Shown one piece after another: positions 27,165 to 35,759 of a DNA stretch of 37,692 nucleotides. This stretch comes from Arthrobacter sp. M2012083 (GTDB lineage Bacteria > Actinomycetota > Actinomycetes > Actinomycetales > Micrococcaceae). Each line of letters begins with the position of its first letter. Positions within the stretch are counted from its first letter, which is position 1. Below the pieces are notes generated by a model. It was not told where the DNA came from. It worked only from the letters and a program-made list of their open reading frames with translations, and searched no databases. Position numbers and translations under genes: made by a program. The stretch lies in the NCBI RefSeq assembly GCF_000281065.1, contig NZ_AKKK01000021.1, positions 1-37,692 on the forward strand. Direction: 5' to 3'.

Positions 27165-28430
27165 GTGGGAAACGGATTCGGCGAGAAGCTACGTGCCGAA
27201 CGGCTCGAACGTGGGTTAACGCAGGCAGAGCTCGGCAAAAACCTGTATTCGCCCAGCTACATTTCGCTGCTTGAGACAGGCCGGCGCGAGCCCACGGCCG
27301 AAGTCATCGAGGAGCTGGCCCGCAGGCTCGAACTTGCACCGAAGGCCTTGGAAGCGTGGAGCCAGCCGGTCTCCGTCAGTGATGCCGAGTATGTCCTGGC
27401 CGGTCTTTACGCCCGGCAGGCCTGGGACCTCCGTGACTACCAACTCGCCGCCAGCCACGCAGCCACAGCGGCGCAGATTGCCCTTGAGGCCAAGAACAAC
27501 AGCGCCTGGTGGAACATGACGTACATGCAGGCCGAGTGCGTGATGAAGCAAGGCCAGTTGAAGGAATGCCAGCAGATCGTCGAGCACCTCCTGGAACACC
27601 CCATGGCCACCGAATCCGCTGGCCTGGGGGTACGCGCCTGGCAGATGCTTGCCGCGGTGTGTCACGGCCAAGGTCAGCTGGCCACCGCCGTCGAACATGC
27701 CAAGCGTGCCGTAAAGCTCAGCGAGCAACTACCCAAGGGGTCCACGCTCATCATCGGTGCGCACCGCGCGCTGATTGGCGCCCTGGCCGAGAGCGGCAAG
27801 CTGGACGAAGCCTGGCAGTATTGCCTGGCGATGATCGAGCACATGGACGAGCACTCCATGTCGCAGCTGGCCGGTGAAGTGGCGTGGGTGGTGGGCAACG
27901 TCGCCTTCATGCGCCACGACTATGTAGAGGGCATCAAGCACCACGAACGTGCAGCAAAACTCCTCTCCCCCGCCAACGACATTGAGCTGTGGGCCCGCTT
28001 CAACAAGGCGTCCGCAGCGGTTCGACTGTCCTCGGGGATTGTGGAACCGGAAACGTTGTCCGCCATTGAGCGTGCAGAACTCGCGCTGTCCATTGTGGGC
28101 GGAAACAAGACAGACCAGCTTGAGGTCGCCTTCATCCGCGCCCGCTGGCTGTACCTGACCGGTGACATTCCGGCCGCCGTCGAGAAACTCCGCGAAATCT
28201 ACGCAGACCGCAAGGTATTGGCCCGACACACCGCCGGCGAAGTTTCGCTGCTGCTGGGCAAGTCCTTGAAAGCAGCAGGGGAAGCCGCGGAGGCGCTTCA
28301 GTTCCTGGAAGAGGCGCAACACGACTTCAGTGCGGCAGGAGCGTCGGACCGTGTTCAGCAGGCCATGGACGCGGTGTTGGAGATCCGCCTCGCCGAGCGC
28401 CGGGCCGCGAAAGAACACTCGGAAGCCTGA
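27165..28430 (+). CDS. HTH-TPR transcriptional regulator (RRNPP-like architecture)
   Basis: A 421-residue protein. An XRE/Cro-type helix-turn-helix occupies about 6-61 (EKLRAERLERGLTQAELG, then SPSYISLLETGRREPTAEV). Helical repeats of TPR type fill about 75-400, visible as repeated A-x-x-(Y/W)-x-x-A patterns such as LYARQAWDLRDYQLAASHAA and HERAAKLLSPAN. This layout is that of RRNPP regulators (PlcR, PrgX, Rgg, AimR), which bind short exported-and-reimported peptides in the TPR domain. The GTG start follows AGGAGG at 27154-27159. The divergent neighbour encodes a secreted peptide precursor with duplicated IGNWPDPM. Many actinobacterial HTH-TPR proteins have no known ligand, so the peptide link is inference. 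Confidence 0.9.
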   Translation: MGNGFGEKLRAERLERGLTQAELGKNLYSPSYISLLETGRREPTAEVIEELARRLELAPKALEAWSQPVSVSDAEYVLAGLYARQAWDLRDYQLAASHAATAAQIALEAKNNSAWWNMTYMQAECVMKQGQLKECQQIVEHLLEHPMATESAGLGVRAWQMLAAVCHGQGQLATAVEHAKRAVKLSEQLPKGSTLIIGAHRALIGALAESGKLDEAWQYCLAMIEHMDEHSMSQLAGEVAWVVGNVAFMRHDYVEGIKHHERAAKLLSPANDIELWARFNKASAAVRLSSGIVEPETLSAIERAELALSIVGGNKTDQLEVAFIRARWLYLTGDIPAAVEKLREIYADRKVLARHTAGEVSLLLGKSLKAAGEAAEALQFLEEAQHDFSAAGASDRVQQAMDAVLEIRLAERRAAKEHSEA

Positions 28431-28433
28431 TTA

Positions 28434-28504
28434 ACCCAAAACTGGGGGACAGCACGCTCCCACTGACCGTTCAGTGGAGCATGTGCTGTCCCCCAGCTGG
28501 GTCA
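28434..28504. terminator. Large composite hairpin between convergent regulator and purC genes
   Basis: CTGGGGGACAGCAC (28442-28455) pairs perfectly with GTGCTGTCCCCCAG (28483-28496). Inside it, GCTCCCACTGA pairs with TCAGTGGAGC apart from one bulge. Outside it, ACCCA and TGGGT can extend the stem. No T-run. It probably ends transcription from both sides. Confidence 0.75.
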
Positions 28505-28505
28505 A

Positions 28506-29444
28506 CTAGGCGAAGGTGCGGCCCGTTAGCTTCTCGTAAGCCTCCACATAGCGGGCACGGGTGCGCTCCACAACCTCGGCAGGCAGTGCAGGCGGCGGAG
28601 TGTCGGAGGACTTGTCCCAGCCTGACTCGGCTGAGGTCAGCCAGTCCCGGACGTACTGCTTGTCGTATGACGGCTGCGACTGTCCCGGTGCGTAGGTGGA
28701 TGCATCCCAGAACCGCGAGGAGTCCGGGGTGAGGACTTCATCGCCCAGCGTGATGATGCCGGTGGCCGCGTCGATGCCGAACTCCACCTTGGTGTCGGCC
28801 AGGATGATGCCGCGTTCGCGGGCGATCTCCTCGGCGCGGGTGTAGATCTTCAGCGTGAGTTCGCTGAGGCGGGCAGCGATGTCGTCGCCCACCATGGCCA
28901 CCACATCGTCGTACGTGATGTTGACATCGTGCTCGCCAACTTCAGCCTTGGCAGAAGGAGTGAAGAGTGCCTTTTCCAAGCGTGAACCGTCAACCAGGCC
29001 CTCGGGCAGCGGAATGTTGCAGACCGTGCGGGATTCCTTGTATTCAACCAGGCCGGAGCCGGTGAGGTAGCCACGCGCGATGCATTCCACAGGGAACATG
29101 TCCAGCTTCTTGCAGATCATGGCCCGGCCCTCGACGGCGGCAGGAACGCCGCCCTCAACCGTGGACGCCAGCACATGGTGCTCAACATCCAACTGATCGA
29201 ACCACCACAAGCTCAGCTGCGTCAGGACGCGGCCCTTGTCCGGGATTTCGCTGCTCAGCACATGATCGTAGGCGCTGATGCGGTCGCTGGCGACAACCAG
29301 CACGCACTCCTGGCCGATCTTTTCCGTGATTGCTTCGTCTGCCGGGACGTAGAGGTCGCGGACCTTGCCCGAGTAGACGTGCGTCCAGCCCGGAAGTTCC
29401 AGCGTTTCGGTTTCGAAGCCGCCGGTAGGGATGCCCTCAGTCAT
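28506..29444 (-). CDS. purC: Phosphoribosylaminoimidazole-succinocarboxamide synthase
   Basis: A 312-residue ATP-dependent ligase of de novo purine synthesis that joins aspartate to CAIR to give SAICAR. Family blocks are clear: YSGKVRDLY (ATP site), VVASDRISAYD, FPVECIARGYLTGSG, SGLVEYK, and LADTKVEFG with downstream acidic metal ligands (LGDEVLTPDSSRFWD). The length fits the longer PurC type. Its ATG lies 2 bases after the purD stop, so the two are cotranscribed. Confidence 0.97.
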   Translation of the reverse strand: MTEGIPTGGFETETLELPGWTHVYSGKVRDLYVPADEAITEKIGQECVLVVASDRISAYDHVLSSEIPDKGRVLTQLSLWWFDQLDVEHHVLASTVEGGVPAAVEGRAMICKKLDMFPVECIARGYLTGSGLVEYKESRTVCNIPLPEGLVDGSRLEKALFTPSAKAEVGEHDVNITYDDVVAMVGDDIAARLSELTLKIYTRAEEIARERGIILADTKVEFGIDAATGIITLGDEVLTPDSSRFWDASTYAPGQSQPSYDKQYVRDWLTSAESGWDKSSDTPPPALPAEVVERTRARYVEAYEKLTGRTFA

Positions 29445-29446
29445 GC

Positions 29447-30757
29447 TCAGGCCTGCACTTTCGGAATGGTTCCTGTAGCCGTGTACGGAACGCGGATTTC
29501 GCCGCGGGCGGCTTTGCCTCCGATGTCCGTACGGAACTGCGAGCCTTCAAGCTGAACCAGCTCAACGCCGTCGTACGCCTTTTCACGGGCCTCAACCAGA
29601 TCTGAACCGAGCGCGACAACAGCAAGGACACGGCCGCCGGCCGAGACCACTTTGCCTTCGTCATCCAGCTTGGTGCCAGCGTGGACTACGTGGACACCGT
29701 CCAGTTCGTCCACCTTCTTCAGGCCACGGATGCGATCGCCCGTGCGGGGTGCGTCCGGGTAGTTTTCGGCAGCAACGACGACGGCGACTGCTGTGTCCTT
29801 GGACCAGCGCAGCTCTTCTGCCGTGTCCAGTTCGCCCTTGGCAGCTGCCAGCAGAAGCGCACCGAGAGGGGTCTTGAGGCGAGCGAGGACGGCCTGCGTT
29901 TCGGGGTCGCCGAAGCGAACGTTGAACTCAATGACGCGCATGCCGCGGGAAGTCAGGGCGAGACCGCAGTACAGGACACCAACGAAAGGGGTGCCTCGGC
30001 GGGCCATCTCGTCCACGGTGGGCTGGGCCACGCGGTCGATGACTTCCTGAACCAGGCCATCGGGGGCCCATTCAAGCGGGGTGTACGCGCCCATGCCGCC
30101 GGTGTTGGGACCTTCGTCGTTATCGAAGATGCGCTTGAAATCCTGCGCCGGGGACAACGGGACGGTGTTGCGGCCGTCGCAGAGGACGAACAGGGAAACC
30201 TCGGGGCCGTCAAGGAATTCCTCGATGACCACTGTTCCACCGGCGTCGAAGCACGCCTGGGCATGTGCCAGGGCCTCAGCGCGGTCCTTGGTGACCACCA
30301 CGCCCTTACCGGCAGCCAGGCCGTCGTCCTTAACGACATACGGGGCGCCAAAGGTATCCAAGGCGTCGGCAGCTTCGTCAGCGTTGGCGGCAACGCGTGC
30401 CATAGCCGTGGGAACGTTGGCTTCAGCCATGATCTGCTTGGCGAACGCCTTGGAAGCCTCCAGCTGGGCTGCTTCCTTGCTGGGACCGAACACCGGGATG
30501 CCGGCTTCGCGGACTGCGTCGGACACACCGGCAGCCAAGGGCGCCTCGGGTCCTACGACAACCAGGTCCACGCCCAGCTTGGTGGCGAGGGCGGACACGG
30601 CTTCCGGGTTGTTCCCGTCAATCGCATGGGTGGGAACGAGTTTGCTGATGCCCGCGTTGCCCGGGGCCGCGTGGACCTCGGAAACGTTGGGGTCTTCAAG
30701 CAGAGAGCGGACAATGGCGTGTTCGCGGCCGCCTGGGCCAATGACGAGTACCTTCAC
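29447..30757 (-). CDS. purD: Phosphoribosylamine-glycine ligase
   Basis: A 436-residue ATP-grasp enzyme that couples phosphoribosylamine and glycine to GAR. Recognisable blocks are VKVLVIGPGGREHAI, the ATP-grasp core YVVKDDGLAAGKGVVV, VIEEFLDGPEVSLFVLCDG, and RFGDPETQAVLARL with its metal site. I chose the GTG at 30757, which matches the family N terminus (VKVLVIG). A TTG at 30766 would add three residues. A GAGG sits only 3 bases upstream of the GTG, so initiation may be leaderless (TACCCT lies 8 bases before it). It is the first gene of the purD-purC operon. Confidence 0.96.
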   Translation of the reverse strand: MKVLVIGPGGREHAIVRSLLEDPNVSEVHAAPGNAGISKLVPTHAIDGNNPEAVSALATKLGVDLVVVGPEAPLAAGVSDAVREAGIPVFGPSKEAAQLEASKAFAKQIMAEANVPTAMARVAANADEAADALDTFGAPYVVKDDGLAAGKGVVVTKDRAEALAHAQACFDAGGTVVIEEFLDGPEVSLFVLCDGRNTVPLSPAQDFKRIFDNDEGPNTGGMGAYTPLEWAPDGLVQEVIDRVAQPTVDEMARRGTPFVGVLYCGLALTSRGMRVIEFNVRFGDPETQAVLARLKTPLGALLLAAAKGELDTAEELRWSKDTAVAVVVAAENYPDAPRTGDRIRGLKKVDELDGVHVVHAGTKLDDEGKVVSAGGRVLAVVALGSDLVEAREKAYDGVELVQLEGSQFRTDIGGKAARGEIRVPYTATGTIPKVQA

Positions 30758-30858
30758 AGTCCTCAAGGGTACTTTGTGAAGGGCGCCCCGGCCTAAGCTG
30801 TGTCATTCACCGGACCTGTGGATACGGACCACCGCGCACGGCTCGCGTGCACGGGATC

Positions 30859-30876
30859 ACGCGCGCGGGCGCGCGT
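30859..30876. repeat. Alternating GC palindrome
   Basis: ACGCGCGC-GG-GCGCGCGT is a perfect inverted repeat with alternating purine-pyrimidine arms, in the 160-base gap between the divergent purD and asparaginase genes. A smaller IR (GCACG...CGTGC type) lies just upstream. It could form a hairpin or Z-DNA. Confidence 0.6.
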
Positions 30877-30917
30877 ATGACCGGGGAACCGCCCTGCCGC
30901 GCCCCTAGACTTGCTTC

Positions 30918-31934
30918 ATGCCCATAAGTTCGCATGAAACGTTCAACGTTGAGTCCGCGGTGGAACTGGCAGTGATCGAACGAAGTGGCTTCATTGAGTC
31001 CCGGCACATCGGCGCGGCCGTGGTTCTCGCCGGTGACGGCTCGGTGGTCACCCGTCTTGGTGACATCGACGCCCCCATCCTCGCCCGCTCCACCCTCAAA
31101 CCCTTCCAGGCCCTGGCTTCCATGCAGTCCGGCGTGCCCCTTCGCGGCGCGCAGGTTGCCGTGGCTTGTGGCAGCCACACCGGTTCCCTGGATCACATGG
31201 ACGTTGTGGAGGGGATGCTGAAAGCAGCGGGTGTTAGAGAAGAAAACCTCCAGTGCCCCACCGCTTGGCCCCAGGACGAAACGGCCCGCAACTGGCTGGT
31301 CCGCTCCGAACGAGGACAATCCAAACTGGCCTTCAATTGCTCCGGCAAGCACGCAGCATTCCTATGGGCTTGCACCGAAAACGGCTGGGACCTGCGCAGC
31401 TACCTCGAACCAAACCACCCACTGCAGCAGCGCGTTCGCTCAGTGATTGAAGAATACAGTGGCGAAACCATTTCCCACTTGGGCATCGACGGCTGCGGAG
31501 CACCTGTTGCCGCCATCTCGCTGACCGGCCTCGCCCGCTCCTACTCCCGCTTGGCCAAGTCCCCGGGCGATAAATCGTCCAACGCGCGTGCCGCCACCAT
31601 CGCCACGTCCATGCTCGATTACCCCTGGGCCGTCCAAGGCAAGGGCGAGCCCAACACGATCGTCATGGAAGAGCTGGACGTCCTGGCCAAGATCGGGGCC
31701 GAGGGCGTCCTGGTCCTGGCAACTCCCACAGGCGCCACGGTGGCCGTGAAGATGCTGGACGGGAACCTTCGCGCTACGTCCTTGGTTGGACTGACTCTCC
31801 TGGCCGTGAGCGGTGCCGTGGACATCCCGGCAGTTTCCAGCGTTCTGGAGCGCGTGGTGGAGCCCGTGCTCGGCGGCGGCCACGAGGTGGGCAAGATCCG
31901 GCTGGGTCACGCTGTCTCCGCCCTGCTGGACTAG
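30918..31934 (+). CDS. Asparaginase of the type II R. etli family (AnsA-like)
   Basis: A 338-residue protein of the Asparaginase_II (PF06089) family, unrelated to the classic bacterial enzymes. It hydrolyses L-asparagine to aspartate and ammonia in characterised members. Key blocks are ARSTLKPFQALA near the N terminus, VACGSHTGS, and NCSGKHAAFL, which carry the Ser/Lys catalytic residues proposed for this family. TAGACT six bases before the ATG suggests a leaderless transcript; no ribosome site is visible. It diverges from purD and is followed 23 bases on by the sterol-carrier-like gene. Confidence 0.92.
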   Translation: MPISSHETFNVESAVELAVIERSGFIESRHIGAAVVLAGDGSVVTRLGDIDAPILARSTLKPFQALASMQSGVPLRGAQVAVACGSHTGSLDHMDVVEGMLKAAGVREENLQCPTAWPQDETARNWLVRSERGQSKLAFNCSGKHAAFLWACTENGWDLRSYLEPNHPLQQRVRSVIEEYSGETISHLGIDGCGAPVAAISLTGLARSYSRLAKSPGDKSSNARAATIATSMLDYPWAVQGKGEPNTIVMEELDVLAKIGAEGVLVLATPTGATVAVKMLDGNLRATSLVGLTLLAVSGAVDIPAVSSVLERVVEPVLGGGHEVGKIRLGHAVSALLD

Positions 31935-31957
31935 TACTTCTGAGGAGAAGAACACCT

Positions 31958-32362
31958 ATGGCTGTTGCACGACGTCGCGTCAACATAGAGGAAGGCCGCG
32001 CCGCCCTGGCAGCGTGGCAGGCCGCCGTCGAGCCTTCCGGCAGTACAGGTGAGCCTGCCAGCGTTGCCGGCCACACGCCGTCGCGCTCTTTAATCGCGAC
32101 GGCGGTCCGCTACTCCCTGGAGGAAGTCACCGCCCGCGCGCCCGGCAACTCCGTGGAAGTCCGCGTGCCACCGTTCGGTGTGACGCAGTGCGTGGAAGGA
32201 CCCCGCCACACGCGCGGCACTCCCCCGAACGTGATCGAGTGCGACGCCGCCACCTGGCTTTCGTTGGTAACGGGCCGGATTTCCTGGGCAGACGCAGTTT
32301 CGGACCACAAGCTGACTGCGTCCGGCTTGCGTGCCGACCTCTCGGAGTTGCTGCCCCTTTAG
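31958..32362 (+). CDS. Sterol-carrier-family small protein
   Basis: A 134-residue protein. The N terminus is basic (MAVARRRVNIEEGRAAL). The rest, with RSLIATAVRYSLEEVTARAPG, VEVRVPPFGVTQCVEGPRH, RGTPPNVIECDAATWLSLVTG and W-A-D-A near the end, matches the bacterial SCP-like family often found beside purine genes in actinobacteria. It probably binds a hydrophobic or nucleotide-like ligand; function unproven. GAGGAG lies well placed before the ATG. Confidence 0.85.
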   Translation: MAVARRRVNIEEGRAALAAWQAAVEPSGSTGEPASVAGHTPSRSLIATAVRYSLEEVTARAPGNSVEVRVPPFGVTQCVEGPRHTRGTPPNVIECDAATWLSLVTGRISWADAVSDHKLTASGLRADLSELLPL

Positions 32363-32378
32363 CGGGCATTTAACCAGC

Positions 32379-32412
32379 TGAGGCCCCTCAAGAATCGTCT
32401 TGGGGGGCCTCA
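32379..32412. terminator. Bidirectional terminator between the sterol-carrier-like and dctA genes
   Basis: TGAGGCCCC (32379-32387) pairs with GGGGCCTCA (32404-32412); inside, CAAGA pairs with TCTTG. It lies between convergent stops. Confidence 0.75.
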
Positions 32413-32426
32413 TGCTTTGGGCTGTA

Positions 32427-33914
32427 CTAGTCCGGGCAGACCGGGGCGGATGGTTGGCCCCGTTTGCTCATTTCGAACTGAGGAATGTCCTCCGCGGCCG
32501 GGCCGCCGCGGAACTTGGGCGAAGGCTCCTGGCCGCCGCTGATGCGCTCGAGTTCCTGTTCCTCGAAGACTTCTTCCTTGCCGAGCATGATGGCGGAGTC
32601 GTGGTTGGTGATCTCGCCGTTGAAGGCGCGGAGCATGACGCTGCGGTCAAACTGCCCTTCCCATTTGGCCACGACGAACGTTGCCACGCAGTTGCCCAAC
32701 AGGTTCACCACAACGCGCATGGAATCCATGAGGCGGTCGGCTCCGAGGAGGAGCGCGACGCCGGCGACCGGGAAGATGCCCAGCGCAGCTGCTGTGGCGG
32801 AGAGTGCCAGGAACGACGAACCCGGTACGCCGGCCATGCCCTTGGAGGTCAGGAGCAGGACGCCCAACGCCGCCAGCTGCTGGCCAAGGTCAAGGTTGTG
32901 GCCGAAGGCCTGCGCCAGGAACAGCAGTGAAATGGACAGGTAGATTGCGGCCCCGTCCAGATTGAAGGAGTAGCCCGTGGGAACCACCAGGCCGGTGGTG
33001 GCACGGGAGCAGCCGGCGTTGGTCAGCTTGGTCATGATGCGCGGCATGACTGCTTCAGTGGAAGCGGTGCCGAGTGCCAGCAGGAATTCTTCACGGGTGT
33101 ACTTCAGGAACGCCCACAGCGGAACCCGGGCGAAGCCCCAGGCCACCAGGAAAAGCAGGCCGATGAAGATGATCGCTGCTCCGTAGCAAGCCGCAATCAA
33201 GAGCGCGTAAGTGCTCAGCGTGCCGAGTCCGTACTGTCCGATGATGAAGGCCATGGCGCCGAACGCGCCAATGGGAGCGACTTTCATGATCCAGGACATG
33301 ATCTTGAAGATCAGTTCCAGGACGGTTTCCATGAGGCTGATGACCGGAAGGCAACGTTCGCGACCAATGACCACGATCGCTGCACCGAAGAAGACGGAGA
33401 AGAACAGCACCTGAAGCAGGCTGTTGTTGGCAAAAGCACCGATCACGCTGACGGGAATGACATCCAGGATGAACGCTGCGGCGTCCTTGGGAGGCGCGTT
33501 GCCGGTCTTGGCGTTGAGCGCGTCCTGGGAAAGCGTAGCGGGGTCGATATTAAGGCCAGCACCAGGCTGAACGATATTTCCGACGATGAGCCCGAAGACG
33601 AGGGCGAAGAGAGTGGCGCCGGTGAAGTACAGGAGCGCTTTGACCCCGACCCTTCCGACCGCCTTGACGTCGCCCACTGCCGAGATGCCGGTAACGATCA
33701 CCAGGAAAATCAGCGGGGCGATGATCATCTTGATGAGTTGAATGAATCCATCACCCAGTGGCCGGAGGGCGGACCCGATGGTCGGCCAAAAATGACCGAT
33801 GAGTACACCTGCGACGACGGCGATCAGGATTTGAAAAAAGAGCGACTGGTACAGCCGCTTTTTCTTCTGCGGGGCCGAACTCGCCTTCAGCGCCGCGGAG
33901 TCTGGGATCTTCAT
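32427..33914 (-). CDS. dctA: C4-dicarboxylate/cation symporter (DctA, DAACS family)
   Basis: A 495-residue importer of succinate, fumarate and malate, driven by cations. Family blocks include IKMIIAPLIFLVIVTGI, the serine-rich reentrant region LGTASTEAVMPRIM, the NLDGAAIYLSISLLFLAQA helix and the ADRLMDSMRVVVNLLGNCVAT helix. It is longer than E. coli DctA (428) because of about 30 N-terminal residues and a polar C-terminal tail of about 50. I chose the ATG at 33914; the frame extends upstream to a TTG at 33995, but that stretch holds the promoter. No strong ribosome site is visible. A promoter, a Crp-like box and a TTCC-GGAA palindrome lie upstream. Confidence 0.93.
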   Translation of the reverse strand: MKIPDSAALKASSAPQKKKRLYQSLFFQILIAVVAGVLIGHFWPTIGSALRPLGDGFIQLIKMIIAPLIFLVIVTGISAVGDVKAVGRVGVKALLYFTGATLFALVFGLIVGNIVQPGAGLNIDPATLSQDALNAKTGNAPPKDAAAFILDVIPVSVIGAFANNSLLQVLFFSVFFGAAIVVIGRERCLPVISLMETVLELIFKIMSWIMKVAPIGAFGAMAFIIGQYGLGTLSTYALLIAACYGAAIIFIGLLFLVAWGFARVPLWAFLKYTREEFLLALGTASTEAVMPRIMTKLTNAGCSRATTGLVVPTGYSFNLDGAAIYLSISLLFLAQAFGHNLDLGQQLAALGVLLLTSKGMAGVPGSSFLALSATAAALGIFPVAGVALLLGADRLMDSMRVVVNLLGNCVATFVVAKWEGQFDRSVMLRAFNGEITNHDSAIMLGKEEVFEEQELERISGGQEPSPKFRGGPAAEDIPQFEMSKRGQPSAPVCPD

Positions 33915-33966
33915 TGATCTGAACCAATCAGTTGGGAACGGCCCCACATTTTGAGGGGGTTTTTCA

Positions 33967-33995
33967 AATGTAAGCCTGCTCACATCATTCCGCAA
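33967..33995 (-). promoter_or_regulatory. Putative dctA promoter
   Basis: On the minus strand, TTGCGG (complement of 33990-33995) and TACATT (complement of 33967-33972) are separated by 17 bases. The start would be near 33960, about 46 bases before the ATG. Confidence 0.55.
33969..33984. promoter_or_regulatory. Crp/GlxR-type box inside the dctA promoter
   Basis: TGTAA, six bases, TCACA: nine of ten positions of the TGTGA-N6-TCACA consensus. It overlaps the -10 and spacer, a position suited to repression by the Crp/GlxR regulator encoded at 14880-15557. Confidence 0.55.
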
Positions 33996-34007
33996 GGGGA
34001 AATAACA

Positions 34008-34024
34008 TTTCCATAATATGGAAA
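34008..34024. promoter_or_regulatory. TTCC-GGAA palindrome upstream of the dctA -35 element
   Basis: TTTCCATAATATGGAAA is a perfect 8-1-8 inverted repeat 12 bases upstream of the predicted -35 element. Its core matches 13 of 15 bases of a palindrome before the NCS1 permease gene. The form resembles sites of IclR-family regulators (inference). Confidence 0.6.
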
Positions 34025-34080
34025 GTCACAATTGGTTTGAAGCCCGGTTGATGGTGCGTCCACCACCTTCTTTGGCGCGA

Positions 34081-34124
34081 GAATGCCCGTGACACACCCT
34101 TCTAGAGGCGTGTCACGGGCATTC
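34081..34124 (-). terminator. Terminator of the NCS1-racemase-SDR operon
   Basis: GAATGCCCGTGACAC (34081-34095) pairs perfectly with GTGTCACGGGCATTC (34110-34124). No T-run. It lies 57 bases after the SDR stop on the transcribed strand. Confidence 0.75.
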
Positions 34125-34181
34125 AGGATTCAAAGTTGGTGGTGGCGGTACACGCCCTCGGTCCGGGGCGGTGCTGTGGGG

Positions 34182-34949
34182 CTAGCCGCGGCCCACGAAG
34201 GGCATGCCGGCAGCGGTCACCACCAAGGAGCCAACACTGGCCGACGCCGGCATGTTGGCCATCATCAGCACGGCACGGGCTGCGTCCTCCACAGGAAACA
34301 TGGGCTCCACCTTGCGGCTGCCGTCAGCCTGCAGCGCGCCGGAGCCCACGCCTATGGTGTCCATGATTTCGGTACGGGTATTGCCGATGTCGATCTGCCC
34401 GCACGTAATGCCGAACTCCCTGCCGTCGAGCTCGATGCTCTTGGTCAGGCCCGTCATCGCGTGCTTGGTCACCGTATAGGCCACGGATTTGGGCCTGGGC
34501 GAGTGCGCCGAAATGGAGCCGTTGTTGATGATCCGACCACCTTGCGGCTCTTGCGCCTTCATGGCCCGCACTGCCTCCGCGGCGCACAACATGGAGCCCG
34601 TGACGTTCACGCGAAGCGTTGCTTCCCACTCGTCCACACTGATGTCGCCCACGTCGCCCGCCGGCCCAAAAATGCCGGCATTGTTGAACAGAACATCAAC
34701 CCGACCCCAGCGTTTGCGGACCTCCGCGAAAAGGCGGGCCACGTCGTCGGGTGCTGTTACATCGCAGGGTACTGCCAGCGCGTCCGGATGGTCGCTGGCA
34801 GTTTCCAGGAGTTGCGCCTCCCGGCGTCCGGCAAGCGCAACGCGATACCCCTCTGCGAGCATCAGCCTGGCGACTGCACGCCCAATACCTGAACCGGCCC
34901 CGGTCACGACGGCGACTCTTGAGTTTGCGGGAGGGCTGGAGTCAGTCAT
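34182..34949 (-). CDS. Short-chain dehydrogenase/reductase
   Basis: A 255-residue NAD(P)-dependent oxidoreductase of the classical SDR type. Cofactor motif TGAGSGIG at 16-23, NNAG at 89-92, catalytic Ser145 and Y158-TVT-K162. The C-terminal part ends in the usual SDR Gly-rich stretch. A GAAAGG ribosome site precedes the ATG. It is the last gene of the NCS1-racemase-SDR operon. It may act on an alcohol or keto acid derived from the transported compound; the substrate is unknown. Confidence 0.9.
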   Translation of the reverse strand: MTDSSPPANSRVAVVTGAGSGIGRAVARLMLAEGYRVALAGRREAQLLETASDHPDALAVPCDVTAPDDVARLFAEVRKRWGRVDVLFNNAGIFGPAGDVGDISVDEWEATLRVNVTGSMLCAAEAVRAMKAQEPQGGRIINNGSISAHSPRPKSVAYTVTKHAMTGLTKSIELDGREFGITCGQIDIGNTRTEIMDTIGVGSGALQADGSRKVEPMFPVEDAARAVLMMANMPASASVGSLVVTAAGMPFVGRG

Positions 34950-34983
34950 GTGGTTGCCTTTCGGGGAATTACCAGTGGCAGCG

Positions 34984-35745
34984 TCAGCGTGCGGCTTCAG
35001 CAGGCTGGACCGCTGCTGGCTGGGCTGCTGTTATCGGCCAGCCTATGACAGTCTTCGGGCGCGGAGTGGCGTAGGTCCTGACCTTGGACGTGGACAGGCC
35101 GAGGCGGACCAGGGACTCGGCGATGGTGACCGCCGCGGCCACTCCATCCACCACGGGGACGCCTGTACGCTGGCGGATTTGTTCGTCGAGTCCGGCCATG
35201 CCGCCGCAACCGAGAACAATAACCTCGGCTTTGTCGTCCTTAACGGCTTGTTCCGCCTGGCCCACAATGGCTTCGACCGCACGCTCCGGGAATTCCTCCA
35301 GCTCCAGCACGGCCATGCCGCTGGCCCTGACAGAAGCGCAACGTGCGTCCAAACCGGCCAGCTTGAGCCGGTCCTCGATGAGCGGGACGGCACGGTCAAG
35401 CGTGGTGACCACTGAATACTTGTGGCCCAGGAACATTGCAGTGCTGGCTGCTGCCTCGGTGATATCAACCACCGGGACGTCGAGGAGTTCCTGGAGGCCT
35501 TCGCGTCCGTGCTCGCCATAGCCGGCTTGGATGACGGCGTCGAAAGGTTCGGAATAGTCCACCACCGCATCCATGACGGCGATCGCGGCGAGGTAGCTTT
35601 CAAAGTTGCCTTCGCAGGAGTCGGCGCCGAAGCGAGGCGTGATGCCGATGATTTCGGTGCCAGGGGCCGCTGCGGCACGGGCCTGCGCTGCGATGGAGTC
35701 CGTCATGGACTGGGTGGTGTTTACGTTTGCGACAAGGATGCGCAT
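34984..35745 (-). CDS. Asp/Glu/hydantoin racemase superfamily enzyme lacking the first catalytic cysteine
   Basis: A 253-residue protein starting [18 protein letters not shown]. The fold is that of hydantoin and allantoin racemases, which use two cysteines. Here the second is present (C180 in [11 protein letters not shown]), but the first position is glycine (G75 in [12 protein letters not shown]), where Arthrobacter aurescens HyuA has a cysteine in the ACFGDPG block. Arylmalonate decarboxylase shows the same Gly/Cys arrangement. The frame is open further upstream, but the ATG at 35745 fits the family and lies 14 bases after the NCS1 stop. It is unlikely to be a normal two-base racemase. Confidence 0.85.
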   Translation of the reverse strand: MRILVANVNTTQSMTDSIAAQARAAAAPGTEIIGITPRFGADSCEGNFESYLAAIAVMDAVVDYSEPFDAVIQAGYGEHGREGLQELLDVPVVDITEAAASTAMFLGHKYSVVTTLDRAVPLIEDRLKLAGLDARCASVRASGMAVLELEEFPERAVEAIVGQAEQAVKDDKAEVIVLGCGGMAGLDEQIRQRTGVPVVDGVAAAVTIAESLVRLGLSTSKVRTYATPRPKTVIGWPITAAQPAAVQPAEAAR

Positions 35746-35759
35746 GGATTTCCTCAGTG

